A stretch of 64,000 nt of DNA from NCBI GenBank assembly GCA_920105625.2, contig OV050032.1:95898542-95962541 (forward strand), read 5' to 3'. A program made the position numbers and the translations under genes. The notes beneath the pieces were generated by a model. That model was not told the DNA's origin and searched no databases. It saw only the letters and a program-made list of their open reading frames with translations. Of this stretch, positions 13,324-25,865 are shown one piece after another. This DNA is from Clusia tigrina (Eukaryota; Arthropoda; Insecta; Diptera; Clusiidae). The first letter of the stretch is position 1; each line of letters opens with the position of its first letter.

Positions 13324-14107
13324 GGTACGTCCTACACCTATCAAAGTTTGCAACATACAAATGCTTGTAACTTTTTACTGGAGCGTCAAAAAACCTTGAA
13401 ATTTTGTAACAATAAAGTACTCGAGCCTCTTGTCAATTTAAGGCATCGCTCAAATCTATGCTACCCTAGAGTCCCAAATCAAACACTGATAAAACTTCAA
13501 ACGCCCCTAACTTCTTTACGGTACGTCCTACACCTATCAAAGTTTGCAACATTCAAATGCTTGTAACTTTTTACTGGAGCGTCATAAAACCTTGAATTTT
13601 TGTAACAATAAATTACTCGAGCCTTTTGTCAATTTAAGCTATCGCTCAAAGCTATGCTACCCTAGAGTCCCAAATCAAATACTGATAAAACTTCAAACGC
13701 CCCTAACCTCTTTACGGTACGTCCTACACCTATCAAAGTTTGCAACATACAAAAGCTTGTAACTTTTTACTGGAGCGTCATAAAACATTGAGATTTTGTA
13801 ACAATAAAGTACTCGAGCCTCTTGTCTATTTAAGCCATCGCTCAAATCTATGCTACCCTAGAGTCCCAAATCAAACACTGATAAAACTTCAAACGCCCCT
13901 TACTTCTTTACGGTACGTCCTACACCTATCAAAGTTGGCTACATTCAAATGCTTGTAACTTTTTACTGGAGCGTCATAAAACCTTGAAATTTTCTAACAA
14001 TAAAGTACTCGAGCCTCTTATCAATTTAAGCCATCGCTCAAAGCTATGCTACCATTGAGTCCCAAATCAAACACTGATATAACTTCAAATGGCCCTAACT
14101 TCTATAC
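12933..14107. repeat. Left-end cassette, edition 3 (one monomer lost)
   Basis: The marks run CAATTAAG, TCTTAAAATTTTG, GTCAAAAAACC, TTGAATTTTT, then a single monomer at 13716 whose front half is the TTGAGATTTTG type and whose back half is the AATCTATGC type, then TTTTCTAAC. The hybrid is what a one-monomer unequal crossover between neighbours would leave. Its ACAAAAGCTTG creates a HindIII site near 13752 that is shared with edition 4. Confidence 0.82.
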
Positions 14108-14499
14108 GGTACGTCCTACACCTATCAAAGTTTGCAACATACAAATGCTTGTAACTTTTTACTGGAGCGTCATAAAACATTGAAATTTTGTAACAATAAA
14201 GTACTCGAGCCTCTTGTCAATTTAAGCCATCGCTCAAAGCTATGCTACCCTTGAGTCCCAAATCAAACATTGATAAAACTTCAAATGGCCCTAACTTCTA
14301 TACGGTACGTCCTAGACCTATCAAAGTTTGCAACAATCAAATGCTTGTAACTTTTTACTGGAGCGTCATAAAACCTTGAAATTTTGTAACAATAAAGTAC
14401 TCGAGCCTCTTGTCAATTTAAGTTATCGCTCAAAGCTATGCTACCCTTGAGTCCCAAATCAAACACTGATAAAACTTCAAATGGCCCTAACTTCTATAC

Positions 14500-15674
14500 G
14501 GTATGTCCTACACCTATCAAAGTTTGCAACATTCAAATGCTTGTAATTTTTTACTGGAGCGTCATAAAACCTTGAAATTTTGTAACAATAAAGTACTCGA
14601 GCCTCTTGTCAATTAAGTTATCGCTTAAAGCTATGCTAACCTTGAGTCCCAAATCAAACACTGATAAAACTTCAAATGGCCCTAACTTCTTTACGGTACG
14701 TCCTACACCTATCAAAGTTTGCAACATACAAATGCTTGTCAATTTTTACTGGAGCGTCATAAAATCTTAAAATTTTGTAACAATGAAATACTCGAGCCTC
14801 TTGTCATTTTAAGCTATCGCTCAAAGCTATGCTACCCTTGAGTCCCAAATCAAACACTGATAAAACTTCAAACGCCCCTAACTTCTTTACGGTACGTCCA
14901 ACACCTATCAAAGTTTGCAACATTCAAATGCTTGTAACTTTTTACTGGAGCGTCATAAAACCTTGAATTTTTGTAACAATAAATTACTCGAGCCTTTTGT
15001 CAATTTAAGCTATCGCTCAAAGCTATGCTACCCTAGAGTCCCAAATCAAATACTGATAAAACTTCAAACGCCCCTAACCTCTTTACGGTACGTCCTACAC
15101 CTATCAAAGTTTGCAACATACAAAAGCTTGTAACTTTTTACTGGAGCGTCATAAAACATTGAGATTTTGTAACAATAAAGTACTCGAGCCTCTTGTCTAT
15201 TTAAGTTATCGCTTAAAGCTATGCTACACTTGAGTCCCAAATCAAACACTGATAAAACTTCAAAGGGCCCTAACTTCTATACGGTACGTCCTACACCTAT
15301 CAAAGTTTGCAACATACAAATGCTTGTAACTTTTTACTGGAGCGTCATAAAACATTGAAATTTTGTAACAATAAAGTACTCGAGCCTCTTGTCAATTTAA
15401 GCCATCGCTCAAATCTATGCTACCCTAGAGTCCCAAATCAAACACTGATAAAACTTCAAACGCCCCTTACTTCTTTACGGTACGTCCTACACCTATCAAA
15501 GTTGGCTACATTCAAATGCTTGTAACTTTTTACTGGAGCGTCATAAAACCTTGAAATTTTCTAACAATAAAGTACTCGAGCCTCTTATCAATTTAAGCCA
15601 TCGCTCAAAGCTATGCTACCATTGAGTCCCAAATCAAACACTGATAAAACTTCAAATGGCCCTAACTTCTATAC
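14500..15674. repeat. Left-end cassette, edition 4 (GTCAAAAAACC monomer lost)
   Basis: Monomers start at 14500, 14695, 14891, 15087, 15283 and 15479. The CAATTAAG and TCTTAAAATTTTG types are followed directly by TTGAATTTTT, so the GTCAAAAAACC monomer is missing. The TTGAGATTTTG and AATCTATGC types are both whole, unlike edition 3. AATAAATTACTC and ACAAAAGCTTG are shared with edition 3 only, making these two sister copies. Confidence 0.82.
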
Positions 15675-17242
15675 GGTACGTCCTACACCTATCAAAGTTT
15701 GCAACATACAAATGCTTGTAACTTTTTACTGGAGCGTCATAAAACATTGAAATTTTGTAACAATAAAGTACTCGAGCCTCTTGTCAATTTAAGCCATCGC
15801 TCAAAGCTATGCTACCCTTGAGTCCCAAATCAAACATTGATAAAACTTCAAATGGCCCTAACTTCTATACGGTACGTCCTAGACCTATCAAAGTTTGCAA
15901 CAATCTAATGCTTGTAACTTTTTACTGGAGCGTCATAAAACCTTGAAATTTTGTAACAATCAAGTACTCGAGCCTCTTGTCAATTTAAGCCATCGCTCAA
16001 AGCTATGCTACCCTTGAGTCCCAAATCAAACACTGATAAAACTTCAAACGCCCCTAACTTCTAAACGGTACGTCCTACACCTATCAAAGTTTGCAACATA
16101 CAAATGCTTGTAACTTTTTACTGGAGCGTCATAAAACATTGAGATTTTGTAACAATAAAGTACTCGAGCCTCTTGTCAATTTAAGTTATCGCTTAAAGCT
16201 ATGCTACCCTTGAGTCCCAAATCAAACACTGATAAAACTTCAAATGGCCCTAACTTCTTTACGGTACGTCCTACACCTATCAAAGCTTGCAACATACAAA
16301 TGCTTGTAAATTTTTACTGGAGCGTCATAAAACATTGAAATTTTGCAACAGTAAAGTACTCGAGCGTCTTGTCAATTTAAGCCATCGCTCAAAGCTATGC
16401 TACCCTTGAGTCCCAAATCAAACATTGATAAAACTTCAAATGGCCCTAACTTCTATACGGTACGTCCTAGACCTATCAAAGTTTGCAACATTCAAATGCT
16501 TGTAACTTTTTACTGGAGCGTCATAAAACCTTGAAATTTTGTAACAATAAAGTACTCGAGCCTCTTGTCAATTTAAGTTATCGCTCAAAGCTATGCTACC
16601 CTTGAGTCCCAAATCAAACAGTGATAAAACTTCAAATGGCCCTAACATCTATACGGTACGTCCTACACCTATCAAAGTTTGCAACATACAAATGCTTGTA
16701 ACTTTTTACTGGAGCGTCATAAAACATTGAAATTTTGTAACAATAAAGTACTCGAGCCTCTTGTCAATTTAAGCTATCGCTCAAAGCTATGCTACCCTAG
16801 GGTCCCAAATCAAACACTGATAAAACTTCAAACGCCCCTAACTTCTTTACGGTACGTCCTACACCTATCAAAGTTGGCAACATTCAAATGCTTGTAACTT
16901 TTTACTGGAGCGTCATAAAACCTTGAAATTTTGTAACAATAAAGTATTCGAGCCTCTTGTCAATTTAAGCTATCGCTCAAAGCTATGCTACCCTAGAGTC
17001 CCAAATCAAACACTGATAAAACTTCAAACGCCCCTAACTTCTTTACGGTACGTCCTACACCTATCAAAGTTGGCAACATTCAAATGCTTGTAACTTTTTA
17101 CTGGAGCGTCATAAAACCTTGAAATTTTGTAACAATAAAGTACTCGAGCCTCTTGTCAATTTAAGCCATCGCTCAAAGCTATGCTACCCTTGAGTCCCAA
17201 ATCAAACACTGATAAAACTTCAAACGCCCCTAACTTCTATAC

Positions 17243-17438
17243 GGTGCGTCCTATAGCTATCAAAGTTTGCAACATACAAATGCTTGTAACTTTTTACTGG
17301 AGCGTCCTAAAACTTTGAAATTTTGCAACAATAAAGTACTCGAGCCTCTTGTCAATTTAAGCCATCGCTCAAAGCTATGCTACCCTAGAGTCCCAAATCA
17401 AACACTGATAAAACTTCAAACGCCCCTAATTTCTTTAC
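17243..17438. repeat. Recently duplicated single monomer, copy 1
   Basis: This GGTGCGTCCTATAGC monomer has CGTCCTAAAACTTTG and TTTTGCAAC. Its neighbour at 17439-17634 matches it apart from the last few bases (AATTTCTTTAC here, AACTTATTTAC next door). Adjacent monomers elsewhere usually differ at several diagnostic sites, so this looks like a recent one-monomer slippage or unequal exchange. The related 16-mers carry only one such monomer at this point. Confidence 0.85.
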
Positions 17439-17634
17439 GGTGCGTCCTATAGCTATCAAAGTTTGCAACATACAAATGCTTGTAACTTTTTACTGGAGCG
17501 TCCTAAAACTTTGAAATTTTGCAACAATAAAGTACTCGAGCCTCTTGTCAATTTAAGCCATCGCTCAAAGCTATGCTACCCTAGAGTCCCAAATCAAACA
17601 CTGATAAAACTTCAAACGCCCCTAACTTATTTAC
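17439..17634. repeat. Recently duplicated single monomer, copy 2
   Basis: This is a near-identical tandem copy of 17243-17438, with differences confined to the 3' end before the next landmark. Confidence 0.85.
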
Positions 17635-18026
17635 GGTACGTTCTACACCTATCAAAGTTGGCAACATTCAAATGCTTGTAACTTTTTACTGGAGCGTCAT
17701 AAAACCTTGAAATTTTGTAACAATAAATTACCCGAGCCTCTTGTCAATTTCAGCTATCGCTCAAAGCTATGCTACCCTAGAGTCCCAAATCAAACACTGA
17801 TAAAACTTCAAACGCCCCTAACTTCTTTACGGTACGACCTACACCTATCAAAGTTTGCAACATACAAATGTTTGTAACTTTTTACTGGAGCGTCATAAAA
17901 CCTTGAAATTTTGTAACAATAAAGTACTCGAGGATCTTGTCAATTTAAGTTATCGCTCAAAGCTATGCTACCCTAGAGTCCCAAATCAAACACTGATAAA
18001 ACTTCAAACACCCCTAACTTCTATAC

Positions 18027-19985
18027 GGTACGTCCTATACCTATCAAAGTTTGCAACATACAAATGCTTGTAACCTTTTACTGGAGCGTCATAAAACCTT
18101 GAAATTTTGTAACAATGAAGTACTCGAGCCTCTTGTCAATTTAAGTTATCGCTCAAAGCTATGCTACCCTTGAGTCCCAAATCAAACACTGATAAAACTT
18201 CAAATGGCCCTAACTTCTATACGGTATGTCCTACACCTATCAAAGTTGGCAACATTCAAATGCTTGTAACTTTTTACTGGAGCGTCATAAAACCTTGAAA
18301 TTTTGTAACAATAAAGTACTCGAGCCTCTTGTCAATTTAAGCTATCGCTCAAAGCTATGCTACCCTTGAGTCCCAAATCAAACACTGATAAAACTTCAAA
18401 TGGCCCTAACTTCTATACGGTACGTCCTACACCTATCAAAGTTTGCAACATACAAATGTTTGTAACTTTTTACTGGAGCGTCATAAAACCTTGAGTTTTT
18501 GTAACAATAAAGTACTCGAGCCTCTTGTCAATTTAAGCTATCGCTCAAAGCTATGCTACCCTAGAGTCCCAAATCAAACACTGATAAAATTTCAAACGTC
18601 CCTAACCTCTTTTCGGTACATCCTACACCTATCAAAGTTTGCAACATTCAAATGCTTGTAATTTTTTACTGGAGCGTCATAAAACCTTGAAATTTTGTAA
18701 CAATAAAGTACTCGAGCCTCTTGTCAATTAAGTTATCGCTTAAAGCTATGCTACCCTTGAGTCCCAAATCAAACACTGATAAAACTTCAAATGGCCCTAA
18801 CTTCTTTACGGTACGTCCTACACCTATCAAAGTTTGCAACATACAAATGCTTGTCAATTTTTACTGGAGCGTCATAAAATCTTAAAATTTTGTAACAATG
18901 AAATACTCGAGCCTCTTGTCATTTTAAGCTATCGCTCAAAGCTATCCTACCCTTGAGTCCCAAATCAAACACTGATAAAACTTCAAATGGCCCTAACTTC
19001 TATACGGTACGTCCTACACCTATCAAAGTTTGCAACATACAAATGCTTGTAACTTTTTACTGGAGCGTCAAAAAACCTTGAAATTTTGTAACAATAAAGT
19101 ACTCGAGCCTCTTGTCAATTTAAGGCATCGCTCAAATCTATGCTACCCTAGAGTCCCAAATCAAACACTGATAAAACTTCAAACGCCCCTAACTTCTTTA
19201 CGGTACGTCCTACACCTATCAAAGTTTGCAACATTCAAATGCTTGTAACTTTTTACTGGAGCGTCATAAAACCTTGAATTTTTGTAACAATAAAGTACTC
19301 GAGCCTTTTGTCAATTTAAGCTATCGCTCAAAGCTATGCTACCCTAGAGTCCCAAATCAAATACTGATAAAACTTCAAACGCCCCTAACCTCTTTACGGT
19401 ACGTCCTACACCTATCAAAGTTTGCAACATACAAATGCTTGTAACTTTTTACTGGAGCGTCATAAAACATTGAGATTTTGTAACAATAAAGTACTCGAGC
19501 CTCTTGTCAATTTAAGTTATCGCTTAAAGCTATGCTACACTTGAGTCCCAAATCAAACACTGATAAAACTTCAAAGGGCCCTAACTTCTATACGGTACGT
19601 CCTACACCTATCAAAGTTTGCAACATACAAATGCTTGTAACTTTTTACTGGAGCGTCATAAAACATTGAAATTTTGTAACAATAAAGTACTCGAGCCTCT
19701 TGTCAATTTAAGCCATCGCTCAAATCTATGCTACCCTAGAGTCCCAAATCAAACACTGATAAAACTTCAAACGCCCCTTACTTCTTTACGGTACGTCCTA
19801 CACCTATCAAAGTTGGCTATATTTAAATGCTTGTAACTTTTCACTGGAGCGTCATAAAACCTTGAAATTTTCTAACAATAAAGTACTCGAGCCTCTTGTC
19901 AATTTAAGCCATCGCTCAAAGCTATGCTACCATTGAGTCCCAAATCAAACACTGATAAAACTTCAAATGGCCCTAACTTCTATAC
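18027..19985. repeat. Second edition of the window's left end, running into cassette edition 5
   Basis: 18027-18614 repeats the marks of 1-585: GTCCTATACC with AATGAAG, a TTGGC monomer, then one with TTCAAACGTCCC running into GGTACATCC. From 18615 it continues as the seven-monomer cassette (CAATTAAG, TCTTAAAATTTTG, GTCAAAAAACC, TTGAATTTTT, TTGAGATTTTG, AATCTATGC, TTTTCTAAC). Compared with the left end, the AAGCTAGCC monomer (586-781) is absent. Order is kept over about 2 kb at a distance of roughly 18 kb. Confidence 0.82.
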
Positions 19986-22900
19986 GGTACGTCCTACACC
20001 TATCAAAGTTTGCAAAATACAAATGCTTGTAACTTTTTACTGGAGCGTCATAAAACATTGAAATTTTGTAACAATAAAGTACTCGAGCCTCTTGTCAATT
20101 TAAGCCATCGCTCAAAGCTATGCTACCCTTGAGTCCCAAATCAAACATTGATAAAACTTCAAATGGCCCTAACTTCTATACGGTACGTCCTAGACCTATC
20201 AAAGTTTGCAACAATCAAATGCTTGTAACTTTTTACTGGAGCGTCATAAAACCTTGAAATTTTGTAACAATAAAGTACTCGAGCCTCTTGTCAATTTAAG
20301 TTATCGCTCAAAGCTATGCTACCCTTGAGTCCCAAATCAAACACTGATAAAACTTCAAATGGCCCTAACTTCTATACGGTATGTCCTACACCTATCAAAG
20401 TTTGCAACATACAAATGCTTGTAACTTTTTACTGGAGCGTCATAAAACATTGAAATTTTGTAACAATAAAGTACTCGAGCCTCTTGCCAATTTAGGCCAT
20501 CGCTCAAAGCTATGCTACCCTAGAGTCCCAATTCAAACACTGATAAAACTTCAAACGCCCCTAACTTCTCTACGGTACGTCCTACACCTATCAAAGTTGG
20601 CAACATTCAAATGCTTGTAACTTTTTGCTGGAGCGTCATTAAACCTTGAAATTTTGTAACAATAAAGTACTCGAGCCTCTTGTCAATTTAAGCTATCGCT
20701 CAAAGCTATGCTACCCTAGAGTCCCAAATCAAACACTGATAAATCTTCAAACGCCCCTAACTTCTTTATGGTACGTCCTACACCTATCAAAGTTGGCAAC
20801 ATTCAAATGCTTGTAACTTTTTACTGGAGCGTCATAAAACCTTGAAATTTTGTAACAATAAAGTACTCGAGCCTCTTGTCAATTTAAGCTATCGCTCAAA
20901 GCTATGCTACCCTAGAGTCCCAAATCAAACACTGATAAAACTTCAAAAGCCCCTAACTTCTTTACGGTACGTCCTACATCTATCAAAGTTGGCAACATTC
21001 AAATGCTTGTAACTTTTTACTGGAGCGTCATAAAACCTTCAAATTTTGTAACAATAAAGTACTCGAGCCTCTTGTCAATTTAAGCCATCGCTCAAAGCTA
21101 TGCTACCCTTGAGTCCCAAATCAAAAACTGATAAAACTTCAAACGCCCCTAACTTCTATACGGTGCGTCCTACAACTATCAAAGTTGGCAACATTCAAAT
21201 GCTTGTAACTTTTTACTGGAGCGTCATAAAACCTTGAAATTTTGTAACAATAAAGTATTCGAGCCTCTTGTCAATTTAAGCCATCGCTCAAAGCTATGCT
21301 ACCCTTGAGTCCCAAATCAAACACTGATAAAATTTCAAACGCCCCTAACTTCTATACGGTACGTCCTACACCTATCAAAGTTTGCAACATACAAATGCTT
21401 GTAACTTTTTACTGGAGCGTCATAAAACATTGAGATTTTGTAACAATAAAGTACTCGAGCCTCTTGTCAATTTAAGTTATCGCTTAAAGCTATGCTACCC
21501 TTGAGTCCCAAATCAAACACTGATAAAACTTCAAATGGCCCTAACTTCTTTACGGTACGTCCTACACCTATCAAAGCTTGCAACTTACAAATGCTTGTAA
21601 ATTTTTACTGGAGCGTCATAAAACATTGAAATTTTGTAACAGTAAAGTACTCGAGCGTCTTGTCAATTTAAGCCATCGCTCAAAGCTGTGCTACCCTTGA
21701 GTCCCAAATCAAACATTGATAAAACTTCAAATGGCCCTAACTTCTATACGGTACGTCCTAGACCTATCAAAGTTTGCAACATTCAAATGCTTGTAACTTT
21801 TTACTGGAGTGTCATAAAACCTTGAAATTTTGTAACAATAAAGTACTCGAGCCTCTTGTCAATTTAAGTTATCGCTCAAAGCTATGCTACCCTTGAGTCC
21901 CAAATCAAACACTGATAAAACTTCAAACGCCCCTAACTTTTATACGGTACGTCCTACACCTATCAAAGTTTGCAATATACAAATGCTTGTAACTTTTTAC
22001 TGGAGCGTCATAAAACATTGAAATTTTGTAACAATAAAGTACTCGAGCCTCTTGTCAATTTAAGCTATCGCTCAAAGCTATGCTACCCTAGGGTCCCAAA
22101 TCAAACACTGATAAAACTTCAAACGCCCCTAACTTCTTTACGGTACGTCCTACACCTATCAAAGTTGGCAACATTCAAATGCTTGCAACTTTTTACTGGA
22201 GCGTCATAAAATCTTGAAATTTTGTAACAATAAAGTATTCGAGCCTCTTGTCAATTTAAGCTATCGCTCAAAGCTATGCTACCCTAGAGTCCCAAATCAA
22301 ACACTGATAAAACTTCAAACTCCCCTAACTTCTTTACGGTACGTCCTACACCTATCAAAGTTGGCAACATTCAAATGCTTGTAACTTTTTACTGGAGCGT
22401 CATAAAACCTTGAAATTTTGTAACAATAAAGTACTCGAGCCTCTTGTCAATTTAAGCCATCGCTCAAAGCTATGCTACCCTTGAGTCCCAAATCAAACAC
22501 TGATAAAACTTCAAACGCCCCTAACTTCTATACGGTACGTCCTACACCTATCAAAGTTTGCAACATACAAATGCTTGTAACTTTTTACTGGAGCGTCATA
22601 AAACCTTGAAATTTTGTAACAATAAAGTACTCGAGCCTCTTGTCAATTTAAGCCATCGCTCAAAGCTATGCTACCCTAGAGTCCCAAATCAAACACTGAT
22701 AAAACTTCAAATGGCCCTAACTTCTATACGGTACGTCGTACACCTATCAAAGTTTGCAACATACAAATGCTTGTAACTTTTTACTGGAGCGTCAAAAAAC
22801 CTTGAAATTTTGTAACAATAAAGTACTCGAGCCTCTTGTCAATTTAAGTTATCGCTTAAAGCTATGCTACCCTTGAGTCCCAAATCAAACACTGATAAAA

Positions 22901-25865
22901 CTTCAAACGCCCCTAACTTCTTTACGGTACGTCCTACACCTATCAAAGTTTGCAACATTCAAATGCTTGTAACTTTTTACTGGAGCGTCATAAAACCTTG
23001 AATTTTTGTAACAATAAAGTACTCGAGCCTTTTGTCAATTTAAGCTATCGCTCAAAGCTATGCTACCCTAGAGTCCCAAATAAAACACTGATAAAACTTC
23101 AAATGGCCCTAACTTCTATACGGTACGTCCTACACCTATCAAAGTTTGCAACATACAAATGCTTGTAACTTTTTACTGGAGCGTCAAAAAACCTTGAAAT
23201 TTTGTAACAATAAAGTACTCGAGCCTCTTGTCAATTTAAGCCATCGCTCAAATCTATGCTACCCTAGAGTCCCAAATCAAATACTGATAAAACTTCAAAC
23301 GCCCCTAACTTCTTTACGGTACGTCCTACACCTATCAAAGTTTGCAACATTCAAATGCTTGTAACTTTTTACTGGAGCGTCATAAAACCTTGAATTTTTG
23401 TAACAATAAAGTACTCGAGCCTTTTGTCAATTTAAGCTATCGCTCAAAGCTATGCTACCCTAGAGTCCCAAATCAAATACTGATAAAACTTCAAACGCCC
23501 CTAACCTCTTTACGGTACGTCCTACACCTATCAAAGTTTGCAACATACAAATGCTTGTAACTTTTTACTGGAGCGTCATAAAACATTGAGATTTTGTAAC
23601 AATAAAGTACTCGAGCCTCTTGTCAATTTAAGTTATCGCTTAAAGCTATGCTACCCTTGAGTCCCAAATCAAACACTGATAAAACTTCAAATGGCCCTAA
23701 CTTCTTTACGGCACGTCCTACACCTATCAAAGCTTGCAACATACAAATGCTTGTAAATTTTTACTGGAGCGTCATAAAACATTGAAATTTTGTAACAGTA
23801 AAGTACTCGAGCGTCTTGTCAATTTAAGCCATCGCTCAAAGCTATGCTACCCTTGAGTCCCAAATCAAACATTGATAAAACTTCAAATGGCCTTAAGTTA
23901 TATACGGTACGTCCTAGACCTATCAAAGTTTGCAACATGCAAATGCTTGTAACTTTTTACTGGAGCGTCATAAAACCTTGAAATTTTGTAACAATAAATT
24001 ACTCGAGCCTCTTGTCAATTTAAGTTATCGCTCAAAGCTATGCTACCCTTGAGTCCCAAATCAAACACTGATAAAACTTCAAATGGCCCTAACTTCTATA
24101 CGGTACGTCCTACACCTATCAAAGTTTGCAACATACAAATGCTTGTAACTTTTTACTGGAACGTCATAAAACATTGAAATTTTGTAACAATAAAGTACGC
24201 GAGCCTCTTGTCAATTTAAGCTATCGCTCAAAGCTATGCTACCCTAGGGTCCCAAATCAAACACTGATAAAACTTCAAACGCCCCTAACTTCTTTACGGT
24301 ACGTCCTACACCTATCAAAGTTGGCAACATTCAAATGCTTGTAACTTTTTACTGGAGCGTCATAAAACCTTGAAATTTTGTAACAATAAAGTACTCGAGC
24401 CTCTTGTCAATTTAAGTTATCGCTCAAAACTGTGCTACCCTAGAGTCCCAAATCAAACACTGATAAAACTTCAAACGCCCCTAACTTCTTTACGGTACGT
24501 CCTACACCTATCAAAGTTGGCAACATTCAAATGCGTGTAACTTTTTACTGGAGCGTCATAAAACCTTGAAAATTTGTAACAATAAAGTACTCGAGCCTCT
24601 TGTCAATTTAAGCCATCGCTCAAAGCTATGCTACCCTAGAGTCCCAAATCAAACACTGATAAAACTTCAAACGTCCCTAACTTCTTTACGGTACGTCCTA
24701 CACCTATCAAAGTTTGCAACATACAAATGCTTGTAACTTTTTACTGGAGCGTCATAAAACCTTGAAATTTTGTAACAATGAAGTACTCGAGCCTCTTGTC
24801 AATTTAAGCCATCGCTCAAAACTATGCTACCCTAGAGTCCCAAATCAAACACTGATAAAACTTCAAACACCCCTAACTTCTATACGGTACGTCCTACACC
24901 TATCAAAGTTTGCAACATACAAATGCTTGTAACTTTTTACTGAAGCGTCCTAAAACCTTGAAATTTTGTAACAATGAAGTACCCGAGCCTCTTGTCAATT
25001 TAAGCTATCGCTCAAAGGTATGCTACCCTTGAGTCCTAAATCAAACACTGATAAAGCTTCAAACGCTCCTAACTTCTTTACGGTACGTCCTACACCTATC
25101 AAAGTTTGCAACATACAAATGCTTGTAACTTTTTACTGGAGCGTCATAAAACCTTGAAATTTTGTAACAATGAAGTACCCGAGCCTCTTGTCAATTTAAG
25201 CTATCGCTCAAAGCTATGCTACCCTTGAGTCCCAAATCAAACACTGATAAAACTTCAAATGGCCCTAACTTCTTTACGGTACGTCCTACACCTATCAAAG
25301 TTTGCAACATACAAATGCTTGTAACTTTTAACTGGAGCGTCATAAAACCTTGAAATTTTGTAACAATAAAGTACTCGAGCATATTGTCAATTTAAGTTAT
25401 CGCTCAAAGCTATGCTACCCTAGAGTCCCAAATCAAACACTGATAAAACTTCAAACGCCCCTAACTTCTATACGGTTCGTCCTACACCTATCAAAGTTTG
25501 CAACATACAAATGCTTGTAACTTTTTACTGGAGCGTCATAAAACCTTGAAAATTTGTAACAATAAAGTACTCGAGCCTCTTGTCAATTTAAGCCATCGCT
25601 CAAAGCTATGCTACCCTAGAGTCCCAAATCAAACACTGATAAAACTTCAAACGCCCCTAACTTCTTTACGGTACGTCCTACACCTATCAAAGTTTGCAAC
25701 ATACAAATGCTTGTAACTTTTTACTGGAGCGTCATAAAACCTTGAAATTTTGTAACAATGAAGTACTCGAGCCTCTTGTCAATCTAAGCCATCGCTCAAA
25801 ACTATGCTACCCTAGAGTCCCAAATCAAACACTGATAAAACTTCAAACACCCCTAACTTCTATAC
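19202..25865. repeat. Large HOR block, edition 1 (34 monomers, 6664 bp)
   Basis: This begins with the TTGAATTTTT monomer at 19202 and ends where the same type recurs at 25866. Marks along it include GGTATGTCC with CTTGCCAATTTAGGCC (20378), CAAAAGCCCC, ACCTTCAAATTTTG, HindIII at 21574 (CTTGCAACTTAC) and 23730, GAGTGTCAT, AGTACGCGAG (24102-24297), TTGAAAATTTG, ACTGAAGCGTCC and GAGCATATTG. All recur in the same order in editions 2 and 3. Its first four monomers overlap the end of cassette edition 5. Confidence 0.9.

Larger units (their letters stand above)
15675..18026. repeat. Segment related to the 16-mer, with flanking monomers
   Basis: From 16067 the fingerprint follows 4898-6073 of the first 16-mer at an offset of 11169 bp: TTGAGATTTTG with CGCTTAAAGC, HindIII at 16283, CCCTAGGGTCC at 16655-16850, then TATTCGAG. 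At 17243 comes the GGTGCGTCC monomer, here present twice. The monomers at 17635-18026 carry private states (TTACCCGAG with TTTCAGC, and CTCGAGGATC) not seen in the 16-mer. Confidence 0.8.
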
